Assembly (NCBI GenBank): GCA_049966155.1
Contig: JBMFVE010000018.1
Span: 1-34,663, forward strand
DNA length: 34,663 bases
Direction: 5' to 3'
Origin: JBMFVE01 sp049966155
GTDB taxonomy: Bacteria; Bacteroidota; Ignavibacteria; Kryptoniales; JAKASW01
Positions 7,112 to 16,424 of the stretch are shown piece after piece. Below the pieces are notes generated by a model, which searched no databases, was not told the DNA's origin, and saw only the letters and a program-made list of their open reading frames with translations. The stretch's first letter is position 1, and the number at the start of each line of letters is the position of its first letter. Made by a program: the position numbers and the translations under genes.

Positions 7112-7573
7112 ATGTCGTCATTCAAAGGACGTTACGAGTACGTATTAGATTCAAAGGGACGACTCAGTATTCCAGCAAAGTTGCGGAAGAGTCTTTCTCC
7201 AGAAGCGAACGATACCTTTGTAGTTACCCGAGGAATTGAAAAGTGCCTGTACGTCTATCCTCTAGATGAATGGCGTCAACTTGAATCAAAGTTGCGCTCC
7301 CTCAATCAGTTTGTAGAAAAACATCGGTTCTTCACCCGGACACTCCTGATGTGGGCTTCAGAAGAATTTACACTCGACAGTCAATCTCGCATATCTATTC
7401 CGAGAAATCTCCTTGAGTTTGCAGGGATAGAAAAAGAGGTGATTGTCATTGGCGCACTTGAAAGAATTGAACTATGGAGTCCAAAGAACTTTGACGACTA
7501 CATGAATTCCCAGACGGAAAGTTACGAGTCCGTCGTCGAAAAAATTATGTCGGTAAACGTAAGTGGTTCCTGA
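7112..7573 (+). CDS. mraZ: MraZ, transcriptional regulator of the dcw cluster
   Basis: 153 residues from ATG 7112 (MSSFKGRYEYVLDSKGRLSIPAKLR), preceded by AAAGGTGAT at good spacing; the frame extends upstream to 7010 but lacks MraZ similarity there. It contains two SpoVT/AbrB-like swapped-hairpin halves, each with the characteristic D-x-K/Q-G/S-R-(L/I)-S-I-P signature (about residues 13-21 and 89-97). MraZ forms ring-shaped oligomers that bind repeated TGGGN boxes, here present at 7038-7062. It is the first gene of the dcw operon and overlaps rsmH by 11 bp. Length matches the family. Confidence 0.96.
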   Translation: MSSFKGRYEYVLDSKGRLSIPAKLRKSLSPEANDTFVVTRGIEKCLYVYPLDEWRQLESKLRSLNQFVEKHRFFTRTLLMWASEEFTLDSQSRISIPRNLLEFAGIEKEVIVIGALERIELWSPKNFDDYMNSQTESYESVVEKIMSVNVSGS

Positions 7574-8486
7574 ATTTTTTCATGAACCTGTTCTGCTGAA
7601 AGAGAGTGTTGATTTACTGGTGACTGATTTAAATGGATCATATGTTGATGCAACATTTGGTGGTGGAGGGCACACGCGTGAAATCCTCCGGCGCCTGTCG
7701 GCCAATGGAAAGGTCATTGCCCTTGATGTCGATTCTCAAGCAGAAAGAGTTGCAGGTGAATTAGAGCAGATTGATATGAGATTGAAATTCTTCCGTCGCA
7801 ATTTTAGCAATCTTAACGATGTCGTTAAAGAATCAGGGATTGAATCGTTTAACGGCATCCTCTTTGACCTTGGAGTATCGTCATACCAGATTGACCTTGA
7901 AGCCGGTATGAGTTATCGGCGTGACGAACCGCTGGATATGCGCCTTGATAAAACTGCTTCTCAGTCTGCTTATGACATTGTTAATACGTATGATTTTGAT
8001 AAATTAGTATGGATTTTCTGGAATTATGGAGAAGAACCAAAGTCCCGACAATTGGCAAGAGCAATTTTAAAATACCGTCAGAAGGGTCAAATCAAAACCA
8101 CAGGTGAACTATCCAAAATAATTGAGAAAGTTTGCGGTAAAAGTATAAAATCACTATCACGGGTTTTTCAGGCAATACGTATAGCAGTAAATAATGAACT
8201 GGAAAATTTAAGTAATGGTCTCAACAATGCAGTTGAGTTACTTAATGTTAAAGGGAGAATAGTTGTCATTTCATATCATTCGCTGGAGGACAGGATAGTT
8301 AAGGAAAAGTTTAAGTATGAAGCAAGTACATGTGTTTGTCCTCCTGAAGCTGTCATATGCACCTGCGGTAAGGTGCCAAGACTGAAAATATTAACCCGAA
8401 AGCCAATAGTACCTGGTCGGGACGAAGTTGCAGGTAATCGAAGAGCAAGGAGTGCAAAGCTCAGAGCAGCAGAAAAGGTCGTATGA
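7563..8486 (+). CDS. rsmH: RsmH (MraW), 16S rRNA C1402 N4-methyltransferase
   Basis: 307 residues from GTG 7563 (VPEFFHEPVLLKES). S-adenosylmethionine-dependent enzyme that methylates N4 of C1402 in the ribosomal P site. Family hallmarks seen are the SAM-binding loop DATFGGGGHT (about residues 29-38), GILFDLGVSSYQID, and GMSYRRDEPLDMRLD, plus the C-terminal SYHSLEDRIVK and RRARSAKLRAAE. The Cys-containing stretch CVCPPEAVICTCG is common in this family. It overlaps mraZ at the 5' end and ftsL at the 3' end (ATGA), so translation is coupled. Confidence 0.97.
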   Translation: MVPEFFHEPVLLKESVDLLVTDLNGSYVDATFGGGGHTREILRRLSANGKVIALDVDSQAERVAGELEQIDMRLKFFRRNFSNLNDVVKESGIESFNGILFDLGVSSYQIDLEAGMSYRRDEPLDMRLDKTASQSAYDIVNTYDFDKLVWIFWNYGEEPKSRQLARAILKYRQKGQIKTTGELSKIIEKVCGKSIKSLSRVFQAIRIAVNNELENLSNGLNNAVELLNVKGRIVVISYHSLEDRIVKEKFKYEASTCVCPPEAVICTCGKVPRLKILTRKPIVPGRDEVAGNRRARSAKLRAAEKVV

Positions 8487-8890
8487 GCAATCAAGACGAA
8501 CAAATTAATGTGAATTCTGACAGGGAAGAGGCTAAACCTTCTTCACGTCATTCTGGAAAGAAAGTCCCCTCTGTATCAAAGTTTATTTTAATTCTGGCAG
8601 GGGTGGTAGGAATTTTTGTCTGGATTGTAAACAACAGTGTGAATGTCGACCTGCTTGTTGCAAAGATAAGTTCACTCGATTCACTTTACTCCAAATTAAA
8701 ATATGAGAATGATTCGCTGCAGGCAGAGGTGAAAAAACTTTCAAGTGCCGAGAGAATTACAAAAATAGCGAGCACAAAACTTGGACTGACTTTCAGCAAC
8801 AGGTCTCTCAAGGCTATTGAACTCGACAGGGATTTGCTTGAAAAAGCTGAGAAAAAGGATGCAGAGGACAGTGCAAGATCAGCAAGATAA
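8483..8890 (+). CDS. ftsL: FtsL-like divisome protein
   Basis: 135 residues, bitopic inner-membrane protein. Cytoplasmic N-terminus of about 30 polar residues, one transmembrane helix (about 33-49, FILILAGVVGIFVWIV), then a periplasmic coiled coil (about 57-90, LDSLYSKLKYENDSLQAEVKKL) and a charged tail. FtsL is poorly conserved, so the call rests on topology, size and its invariable place between rsmH and ftsI. With FtsB/FtsQ-type partners it would recruit and activate FtsI/FtsW. ATGA overlap with rsmH. Confidence 0.85.
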   Translation: MSNQDEQINVNSDREEAKPSSRHSGKKVPSVSKFILILAGVVGIFVWIVNNSVNVDLLVAKISSLDSLYSKLKYENDSLQAEVKKLSSAERITKIASTKLGLTFSNRSLKAIELDRDLLEKAEKKDAEDSARSAR

Positions 8891-11069
8891 CATTCAGCAA
8901 ACGCTGGAGAATTTGCCAGAAAAAAAAGAGCCTCACGGCAATTTGCGAATTGCCGTGCTCCGGATTGCCTTCACCATTATAACATTAGCAGTATTAGCAC
9001 GTTTAATTTATGTTCAGATATTAAATGCCCCATTTTATCAAAATACTGCACGGAAGCAGTATCAGTCGACTGTCCCACTTCATGCTGAAAGAGGACTTAT
9101 ATTTGACCGCAATGGATCAATATTGGTTTCAAACTGGGTTGGATATTCTTATGCCGCAGATCCGGAATTAATGAATCCAGAATCAAAGCAAAGGACAGCA
9201 AGAAGGTTTGCATCTATTTTCAACCTCCCTGTAGAATATTTTCTGGGAAAACTCGAATCAAAATCGAGATTTGTCTGGCTGGCGCGCAACATAACACCTG
9301 AACAGGCAGCTGCGCTAAATAATTTTAAAGTATTTGGCGTCATTCGAATACCTGAACAGAGGAGGCTCTATCCTTATGGAGAGGCAGCCGGTCAGGTACT
9401 CGGTTTTACAAATGTTGACGGAAAGGGATTGAGTGGAATTGAGCTGGAGTTCGATTCAGTTCTTGCAGGAAAAGATGGTTATGAGGTAATGCAGCTGGAC
9501 GGCATCGGGAGGAAGATGCCTTCAGTCGACTATCCGAAAGTTGACCCCATCCCCGGAGAGAATATTGAATTGACAATTGATCTTAATTTACAGCAAATAG
9601 TTGAAGAAGAACTTGCTGCAGGGGTGGAAAGGGCTAAGGCTGCTGGTGGATCGGCGGTATTTATAGATCCACAGACAGGCGAAATACTTGCAATGGCAAA
9701 CTATCCCGGATTTGATCCCTCGAAGTATGCGACATATTCAGGCGATGAGATGAGAAACAGAGCTATTACAGATGTATTTGAGCCTGGTTCAACATTTAAA
9801 ATAGTAACTGCAGGTGCAGCACTGGAGGAGGGAATAGAAAGGCCGGACAGTCGGATTTATGCTGAAAACGGCAAATATACATTATATGGAAGGTTAATAG
9901 AAGATTACGAACATGCAGGCTGGATCACATTCAGGCAGGCGGTGGAAATTTCAAGTAACATAGCGTTTTCAAAAATTGGTATGAAGGTGGGGGCAGACAG
10001 GTTTTTCAGGTATGCACGTGACTTTGGTTTTGGGGTTAAGACAGGAATTGAACTGCCTGGTGAAGTTTCAGGAGAGCTAAAGAAACCATACGAATGGTCG
10101 AGGGTGTCACTCCCTTTCATGTCCTTTGGTTATGAGGTAATGGCAACCACACTCCAGATGGCGGATGCTTACGCAGCTGTAGCAAATGGCGGTAGACTTA
10201 TGCAGCCATATATTGTTAAAAAGATTTTCAACAGGGATGGAAAGACAATTTTTGAAAATTCTCCGATGGAAATCAGGCGTGTAATTACCCCATCTGTTGC
10301 CCAGACTCTCCAGGGGTTGTTAACCGATGTAGTTGAACATGGTACAGGAAAGCCTGCAAAAGTTGACGGATTGTTAATTGCAGGAAAAACGGGAACTGCT
10401 CAAAAGCTTGTTGAGGAGAAGTATTCAAAGAGATTTTACCATGCTTCATTTGCTGGTTTCTTTCCAATTCCAAATCCACTAATTGCCGGATATATAATGA
10501 TTGATTCACCTCAAAACGGGTATACAGGTGGACAGGTTGCGGCGCCGGTGTTTGGAAGGATTGCATCAAGAGTTTTTGGAATTTTAAGGCATAAGATATA
10601 CGACAGTCAAAATAATGTTAGAATGGTTTCAAATGAAGGAACTTCAGAATCGGCCGATGTTCAAAAATCAACAGAAGCGGGGACAGTTCGCGTACCGGAT
10701 GTGCGCTGGCTTGATGTTGAATCGGCAAAAGATATACTCTTAAGTTTTAATTTACAGGTGGCCGGGAGGGGAGGCAAAGGTACAATTGTAATTTCTCAGG
10801 AACCTGCACCAGGCTCACTTGTTCAAAAAGGGAGTAAGGTTGTCTTCTTTTCTGAAGATCCTTCCAGGATAACCACCATGCCGGACTTCCGCGGAGAAGC
10901 GGCAAGAAAGGCCTCCACATTTTTACTTTCAGCGGGGATTCCTTTTAAAGTAGTTGGCAGCGGACAGGTTGTCAGTCAAATGCCTGCACCAGGCTCGCCA
11001 ATTAACCATGGCACATCCGCCACAATTTACTGTCAGGATGTAACAGATTTTGAAGCGAGAATGAATTAA
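8859..11069 (+). CDS. ftsI: FtsI/PBP2x-type septal transpeptidase with two PASTA domains
   Basis: About 736 residues from ATG 8859, overlapping ftsL by 32 bp. One N-terminal membrane helix (about 36-56), the dimerisation domain (AERGLIFDRNGSILV), then a class B penicillin-binding transpeptidase: S311-T-F-K314, S365-S-N367 and K510-T-G-T. Two C-terminal PASTA domains (about 610-668 and 673-731) each show a PD or PDF start and QxPxPGSxxxxGxxxxxF/Y ending. It crosslinks septal peptidoglycan with FtsW. PASTA tails are also found in Gram-positive PBP2x and SpoVD; here they may read nascent glycan. All catalytic motifs are intact. Confidence 0.95.
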   Translation: MQRTVQDQQDNIQQTLENLPEKKEPHGNLRIAVLRIAFTIITLAVLARLIYVQILNAPFYQNTARKQYQSTVPLHAERGLIFDRNGSILVSNWVGYSYAADPELMNPESKQRTARRFASIFNLPVEYFLGKLESKSRFVWLARNITPEQAAALNNFKVFGVIRIPEQRRLYPYGEAAGQVLGFTNVDGKGLSGIELEFDSVLAGKDGYEVMQLDGIGRKMPSVDYPKVDPIPGENIELTIDLNLQQIVEEELAAGVERAKAAGGSAVFIDPQTGEILAMANYPGFDPSKYATYSGDEMRNRAITDVFEPGSTFKIVTAGAALEEGIERPDSRIYAENGKYTLYGRLIEDYEHAGWITFRQAVEISSNIAFSKIGMKVGADRFFRYARDFGFGVKTGIELPGEVSGELKKPYEWSRVSLPFMSFGYEVMATTLQMADAYAAVANGGRLMQPYIVKKIFNRDGKTIFENSPMEIRRVITPSVAQTLQGLLTDVVEHGTGKPAKVDGLLIAGKTGTAQKLVEEKYSKRFYHASFAGFFPIPNPLIAGYIMIDSPQNGYTGGQVAAPVFGRIASRVFGILRHKIYDSQNNVRMVSNEGTSESADVQKSTEAGTVRVPDVRWLDVESAKDILLSFNLQVAGRGGKGTIVISQEPAPGSLVQKGSKVVFFSEDPSRITTMPDFRGEAARKASTFLLSAGIPFKVVGSGQVVSQMPAPGSPINHGTSATIYCQDVTDFEARMN

Positions 11070-12559
11070 TGAAATTATCGGATCTTTTAAAAAATCTAAC
11101 TGTAATCTCGGTACTTGGAGATACCGGAAGAGAAATTTCAAATTTGACTTACGATTCCAGAAGGGTTGAGAAAGATTCACTATTTGTTGCTCTCAAGGGT
11201 TATTCAACAGATGGACATCGGTTTATTATTGATGCTATTGGCAGCGGCGCGAGCGCGGTAGCGGTAGAGGACAACGATATAGTCCACGACGACTATTTCC
11301 TATCACACAAAACCACCAAAATAGTTGTCCCGAGCACCCGCCGCGCTCTTGCCATTCTTTCAGCAAATTTTTACGGACACCCTTCCGATAAGTTAAAGAT
11401 TGTCGGGATAACAGGCACAAACGGCAAAACAACATCTTCATATCTTGTGAAATCAATACTTCAGGATGCAGGAGAAAATGTCCTTCTCATAGGCACAATT
11501 AATTATCTTTTGAATGATAAAATTATTCAGACAGCAACCCATACCACTCCAGAATCACTGGAATTAAATCAAATTATGAGTTCAGCCTTGAAGCAGGGGG
11601 CAACATCTGCCGTTATAGAAGTATCTTCTCACTCACTCTTCCTTCAAAGAGTTTACGGAATGAAATTTAAAGCTGCCTTATTTACAAACCTTACGCAGGA
11701 TCATCTCGACTTTCATGGCACAATGGAGAATTACTTTAATGCTAAAAAAATTTTATTTGATGGGCTTTCAAACGATGCCGTTGCAGTTGTCAATCTGGAT
11801 GATGAGTATGGAAAGAGGATAATATCAAATTCACCTGCACTTAAACTAACCTACGGGTTCAGTCCTGAAGCCGATTTAAGGATTATCAATGCCAATTACA
11901 CTACTGAAGGGACTGAAATAAATGTGACTTATGGTGGAAAAACATATACTGTTTCCTCAAAGCTTGTTGGCAGGTTTACTTCCTACAATTTATGTGGTGC
12001 ATTTGGTGTCGGAATATCATTTGGCATAGATCCTGAAAAAGTTGCACTATCGCTTTCAAAAGTTGACAGGGTCAGGGGGAGGTTCGAGCGTGTTAATTCG
12101 GAAAATGGTTTTATGGTTGTAATTGACTATGCCCATACGCCAGACTCGCTGCAGAAGACCCTGCAGTCGGCAAGAGAGATTTTAAAATCCACAGGGAAAG
12201 GGGGGCGGCTAATTACTGTTTTTGGGTGTGGCGGAAACAGAGACAGGACAAAAAGGCCCAGAATGGGAAAGATTGCAAATGAACTGAGTGATCTGGTAAT
12301 TGTCACATCAGACAATCCAAGGTTTGAAGAACCTGAAGCAATTGTGGATGAGATTTTAGCCGGGATAAAAGATAGGAAAAATGTAATAAAAATTGTCGAT
12401 AGGCGAGAGGCAATTAAGGAAAGCTTGAAACTTGCAGGCAAAAACGATTTAGTTGTCATTGCAGGGAAAGGGCATGAAGATTACCAGGATATAAAAGGCG
12501 TTAAGTATCACTTTGATGATAGAGAAGAAGTGGAGAAGGCATTAGGTTTGAGAGATTGA
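11069..12559 (+). CDS. murE: MurE, UDP-MurNAc-L-Ala-D-Glu:meso-diaminopimelate ligase
   Basis: 496 residues. ATP-dependent cytoplasmic ligase adding the third amino acid of the peptidoglycan stem. The P-loop GITGTNGKTT is at about residues 113-122, and the C-terminal domain carries D415-N-P-R, the motif associated with meso-DAP rather than lysine specificity, followed by EEPEAIVDEI. The substrate-contact HTTPES and the GKGHEDYQ end motif are also present. Start is the ATG overlapping the ftsI stop by one base (TAATG). The DAP motif predicts DAP-type peptidoglycan in this organism. Confidence 0.97.
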   Translation: MKLSDLLKNLTVISVLGDTGREISNLTYDSRRVEKDSLFVALKGYSTDGHRFIIDAIGSGASAVAVEDNDIVHDDYFLSHKTTKIVVPSTRRALAILSANFYGHPSDKLKIVGITGTNGKTTSSYLVKSILQDAGENVLLIGTINYLLNDKIIQTATHTTPESLELNQIMSSALKQGATSAVIEVSSHSLFLQRVYGMKFKAALFTNLTQDHLDFHGTMENYFNAKKILFDGLSNDAVAVVNLDDEYGKRIISNSPALKLTYGFSPEADLRIINANYTTEGTEINVTYGGKTYTVSSKLVGRFTSYNLCGAFGVGISFGIDPEKVALSLSKVDRVRGRFERVNSENGFMVVIDYAHTPDSLQKTLQSAREILKSTGKGGRLITVFGCGGNRDRTKRPRMGKIANELSDLVIVTSDNPRFEEPEAIVDEILAGIKDRKNVIKIVDRREAIKESLKLAGKNDLVVIAGKGHEDYQDIKGVKYHFDDREEVEKALGLRD

Positions 12560-13956
12560 TAACAATTCAGGATTTAAATCAGATTCCGAATATCGAAATT
12601 TACAACCTGAAATTTCGGCAGGCAAAGTCTGTCTCGACCGATTCCCGTTCTGTCGTCAGAGGTCAAATTTTCTTTGCACTGAAGGGGGAGAGGTTCGACG
12701 GCCATGATTTTGTTCTCGAAGCAATTAGAAAAGGTGCAGTTTGCGCAGTTGTCAATCGTCAGTGGTTAAATGAAAACAAACAGGCAAAGGAAAAATTTCC
12801 TCTTGCTGTTGTAGACGACACGACAGTTGCTCTTGGCAAATTAGCCCTTATATACAGAAAGAAGTTCGATATACCCGTTATAGCAGTTGGTGGATCAAAT
12901 GGCAAGACTACAGTCAAAGAGATGATTGCAAGAGTACTGTCCGCCGGTTTAAAAGTACTTAAAACAGAAGGAAACCACAATAATCAAATCGGTGTCCCGC
13001 TGACATTGTTTAACTTAAAGCCTTCTCATGATGTTGCGGTAATTGAAATTGGCACCAATCACCCTGGAGAGATGGAGAGCCTCTGCAAAATTCTGGAGCC
13101 GACTGCTGGATTGCTGACAAATATTGGGAAGGAGCACCTTGAATTTTTTAAAAATATAAAAGGAGTAAAAAAAGAAGAAGGTGTGCTATTTGAATATCTT
13201 TCGCGCAATGCCGGGACGGCATTTGTAAATGGAGATGATATAAACGTTTTTGAGCTGAGCAAATCCGTGAAAGAGAGACATATATATGGTTTTACAAACA
13301 GAGTTGGGGTTCGCAAACATGTTTCAGGAATGCTATTTGGATTTGATGCAAAGGGATGTGGTGTATTTGAAATAAAACATAAGAGTGAAGTTGAATTAAT
13401 TCATTTAAAGGTTTCTGGCATCCATAATGTTTCAAATGCCCTGGCTGCTGCCGCAGTTGGTAGCTATTTCGGACTTCCCCTTCCTCTAATTAAGTCTGCG
13501 CTGGAATCTTTTACATCCTATGAAAAGAGGATGGAGGTGTTCAATGTTAACGGTGTAACAATCGTTAACGACACTTACAACTCCAATCCTGAATCTACAG
13601 CTGCAGTTTTAAGATGGTTATCGGTGTTACCTTCAAAAGGGAAGAAAATTACAGTACTTGCAGACATGCTGGAGCTGGGAAAGGCTTCAAAAAAAGAGCA
13701 TCAGCTTGCAGGCAAAGAGGTCATCAAATCAAAAGTCGATTTGCTTTTCACATATGGTCAAATGGCTGAAGAAATATACAGGACAGCCAGGCAAAATATA
13801 AAATCAGAGCATTTTACAGACAAAAATGAGCTTGTGAAAAAATTATTGGCCGTTGTCAAAAAAGGAGATTTAGTTGTAATAAAGGGATCACGAGGTATGA
13901 AAATGGAAGAAGTTGCAGAAGGATTAAAAAAAGCACTTCAGCGGAGGGTCAACTGA
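12556..13956 (+). CDS. murF: MurF, UDP-MurNAc-tripeptide D-Ala-D-Ala ligase
   Basis: 466 residues from a TTG at 12556 that overlaps the murE stop (TTGA). It attaches D-Ala-D-Ala to complete the pentapeptide. Visible are the N-terminal Mur domain (STDSRSVVRGQIFFALKGERFDGHDF), ATP-binding GGSNGKTTVKEM, the TEGNHNNQIGVPLT motif typical of MurF, and the C-terminal NDTYNSNPEST segment. No ATG start is available in a sensible place, so TTG is chosen. The neighbouring ddl ligase that makes D-Ala-D-Ala is not in this cluster. Confidence 0.96.
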   Translation: MITIQDLNQIPNIEIYNLKFRQAKSVSTDSRSVVRGQIFFALKGERFDGHDFVLEAIRKGAVCAVVNRQWLNENKQAKEKFPLAVVDDTTVALGKLALIYRKKFDIPVIAVGGSNGKTTVKEMIARVLSAGLKVLKTEGNHNNQIGVPLTLFNLKPSHDVAVIEIGTNHPGEMESLCKILEPTAGLLTNIGKEHLEFFKNIKGVKKEEGVLFEYLSRNAGTAFVNGDDINVFELSKSVKERHIYGFTNRVGVRKHVSGMLFGFDAKGCGVFEIKHKSEVELIHLKVSGIHNVSNALAAAAVGSYFGLPLPLIKSALESFTSYEKRMEVFNVNGVTIVNDTYNSNPESTAAVLRWLSVLPSKGKKITVLADMLELGKASKKEHQLAGKEVIKSKVDLLFTYGQMAEEIYRTARQNIKSEHFTDKNELVKKLLAVVKKGDLVVIKGSRGMKMEEVAEGLKKALQRRVN

Positions 13957-15065
13957 TGCTTTACTACTTTTTCGATCTTCTGGAAAAGCAGTTTCATCCT
14001 CCGGGATTTGGAATCTTCAGGTACATTACGTTTCGTTCAGCACTTGCTGCCATTACTGCGTTGCTTTTAAGCTTTCTAATTGGGCCCATTGTAATTAAGA
14101 AACTCCGTGAGCATCAAATTGGAGAGGAGGCTAAAGTAGAAGCACCTAAATCGCACCTTTCAAAAGCAGGTACACCAACAATGGGTGGACTGATAATTCT
14201 CGGGTCGATTCTGACGGCACTTCTTATGTGGGGTGATCTGAGCAATACATATATACTTTTAATTTTATTTACGACTGTCTGGCTTGGATTGTTAGGCTTT
14301 ACAGATGATTATTTAAAGGTCATAAAGAAAAAGAAAAAGGGCCTGATTGCACGCTATAAGCTAATTGGCCAGATTGGAATTGGTTTAATAATTGGATCAG
14401 TTCTCTATTTTGCTCCTGAGTTCAGGCTTTATAATTCAATTACAACTGTACCATTCTTTAAAAATTTAAATTTCGATTACTCATACTTTTATATTCCCGC
14501 CATCATATTCATTATCACCGGAACTTCAAATGCAGTTAATTTAACTGATGGGCTTGATGGACTTGCCATAGGTACTGTTGGGATTACTGCTCTGACCCTT
14601 GCATTGATGAGCTATGTCTCTGGAAACATTGAATTCAGCCGATATTTAAATATTATATATCTTCGGGGAACGGGTGAGCTAACTGTTTACTGTGCGTCAC
14701 TTGTTGGCGCATCACTTGGCTTCCTCTGGTACAATGCCTATCCCGCTCAGGTTTTCATGGGCGATACAGGTTCACTTGCCCTTGGCGGGGCTATTGCTGC
14801 AATTTCAGTAATGATAAAAAAGGAGTTCGTCCTTCCAATCCTTGGTGGAATTTTCCTTGCAGAAGCCCTCTCTGTCATAATTCAGAGATTGTACTTCAAA
14901 TACACAAAAAAGAAATATGGTGAAGGAAAAAGGGTCTTCAAAATGGCTCCCATTCACCATCACTTTGAACTGACGGGCGTTCCGGAGCCAAAGATTGTCA
15001 CCCGTTTTTACATTATCGGCATACTCCTTGCAATTTTAAGCTTAACAACATTTAAAGTGAGATAA
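13956..15065 (+). CDS. mraY: MraY, phospho-MurNAc-pentapeptide transferase
   Basis: 369 residues, polytopic (about 10 helices). It transfers phospho-MurNAc-pentapeptide to undecaprenyl phosphate, giving lipid I. Conserved sequences: KSHLSKAGTPTMGGL, the aspartate pair in FTDDYLKVIKKKKKGL, NLTDGLDGLA, and the histidine motif MAPIHHHFELTG. It begins with an ATG overlapping the murF stop by one base (TGATG). An N-terminal extension of YYFFDLLEKQFHPPGFGIF before the first conserved helix resembles that of other Bacteroidota-type MraY. Confidence 0.97.
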   Translation: MLYYFFDLLEKQFHPPGFGIFRYITFRSALAAITALLLSFLIGPIVIKKLREHQIGEEAKVEAPKSHLSKAGTPTMGGLIILGSILTALLMWGDLSNTYILLILFTTVWLGLLGFTDDYLKVIKKKKKGLIARYKLIGQIGIGLIIGSVLYFAPEFRLYNSITTVPFFKNLNFDYSYFYIPAIIFIITGTSNAVNLTDGLDGLAIGTVGITALTLALMSYVSGNIEFSRYLNIIYLRGTGELTVYCASLVGASLGFLWYNAYPAQVFMGDTGSLALGGAIAAISVMIKKEFVLPILGGIFLAEALSVIIQRLYFKYTKKKYGEGKRVFKMAPIHHHFELTGVPEPKIVTRFYIIGILLAILSLTTFKVR

Positions 15066-15068
15066 GTT

Positions 15069-16424
15069 TTGTCCAGGCCGGAAAAAATATCAGGTGCAAA
15101 AGTTTCAGTTATAGGTGCTGCACGCAGCGGCATGTCGGTTGCCCATCTTCTTAAGCTCCAGGGCGCTGAAGTCTTTGTAAGTGACAGAAAGCCTGTCGAA
15201 CAGTCACAAAAAGAAATCGGCATATTAAATCAGGAAGGGATATCATATGAATTTGGCAGGCACACTGAAAGGGTCCTTGATGCAGACTTCATTGTTGTTA
15301 GCCCGGGCGTACCTGAAAAGAGCGAAGTCATGGTGAGTGCCCTGAAAAAAGGGCTGCCGATATACAGCGAGCTTGAAGTTGCATCATGGTACTGCCGGGC
15401 GCCAATTGTTGCAATTACAGGTACAAATGGGAAGACAACCACAACAGCGTTAACAGGAAAGATGTTTGAAAACTCCGGTCGAAAGGTCGCTGTAGCAGGA
15501 AATATTGGATTTCCGCTTTCAGATTTTGTTATGGATCTGGATGAGGATTCAATTGCTGTTGTTGAAACATCAAGCTTTCAACTGGATCACATTGACACAT
15601 TTAAACCGCATGTTGGTGTCTGGCTCAATGTCCAGCCAGATCATCTTGATAGGTATGAAAGCTACGAGGCTTATGTACTTTCAAAGACAGGATTGTTTAA
15701 AAATCAAAAATTAGAAGATTATGCAGTATACAACAATGATGACCGCATTGTAAAAAGCCATTGCGAAAATCTTCCTTCAATAAAAGTGCCGTTCAGTCTG
15801 ACAGGTGTGCTCCATCAGGGTGCATATACAAGAGATGGAAAAGTTTATGTTGCACTGGGTGGAAATGCAGAATTTGTAATAAATCCATCTGAAATACGTA
15901 TAAGAGGTATTCACAATTTGTACAACTCACTGGCAGCATTAATTTCAGCATACGTTATGGGGGTGCCTGTTGAGATCATTTCTAAAACACTCCGTGAGTT
16001 TAAGGGAGTGGAGCACAGGCTTGAGCCTGTTCGAGAAATTAACGGGGTTCGTTACATTAACGACTCAAAGGCAACAAATGTCGATGCAGTATGGTATGCA
16101 CTTGGGAGCTTTGATTCGCCAGTAGTTTTAATTGCGGGGGGAAAGGACAAGGGGAACGATTATAGTCCGCTTTACGAACCGGTAAGGAAAAAGGTGAGGG
16201 CAATGATTTTAATAGGTGCAGCAGCGGACAGGATGTTTAAGGAGTTTTCAGATAAAACAAATTGCATAATGGCATCAACCATGGAAGATGCAGTAAAAAA
16301 GGCAAGAGAGGTGGCATTGCCAGGTGATGTTGTACTTTTATCTCCTGCCTGTGCGAGTTTTGATATGTTTCAGGATTATGAGCACAGGGGGAGGGAATTT
16401 AAAAGGGCGGTCATGGAATTATGA
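15069..16424 (+). CDS. murD: MurD, UDP-MurNAc-L-Ala:D-Glu ligase
   Basis: 451 residues from TTG 15069, four bases past mraY; no ATG occurs near the conserved N-terminus. Features seen are the Rossmann-like start VSVIGAARSGMSVA, ATP-binding ITGTNGKTTTTAL, the ETSSFQLD segment, NVQPDHLDRY, and the C-terminal HRLEPVREINGVRYINDSKATN with LLSPACASFDMFQDYEHRG, which is diagnostic of MurD. It adds D-glutamate to UDP-MurNAc-L-Ala in the cytoplasm. Confidence 0.97.
   Translation: MSRPEKISGAKVSVIGAARSGMSVAHLLKLQGAEVFVSDRKPVEQSQKEIGILNQEGISYEFGRHTERVLDADFIVVSPGVPEKSEVMVSALKKGLPIYSELEVASWYCRAPIVAITGTNGKTTTTALTGKMFENSGRKVAVAGNIGFPLSDFVMDLDEDSIAVVETSSFQLDHIDTFKPHVGVWLNVQPDHLDRYESYEAYVLSKTGLFKNQKLEDYAVYNNDDRIVKSHCENLPSIKVPFSLTGVLHQGAYTRDGKVYVALGGNAEFVINPSEIRIRGIHNLYNSLAALISAYVMGVPVEIISKTLREFKGVEHRLEPVREINGVRYINDSKATNVDAVWYALGSFDSPVVLIAGGKDKGNDYSPLYEPVRKKVRAMILIGAAADRMFKEFSDKTNCIMASTMEDAVKKAREVALPGDVVLLSPACASFDMFQDYEHRGREFKRAVMEL

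Noticed and set aside
12556..12558. Possible mis-start of murF (TTG)
   Set aside because: The TTG overlaps the murE stop in the way of the neighbouring junctions and the next methionine is inside the conserved domain.
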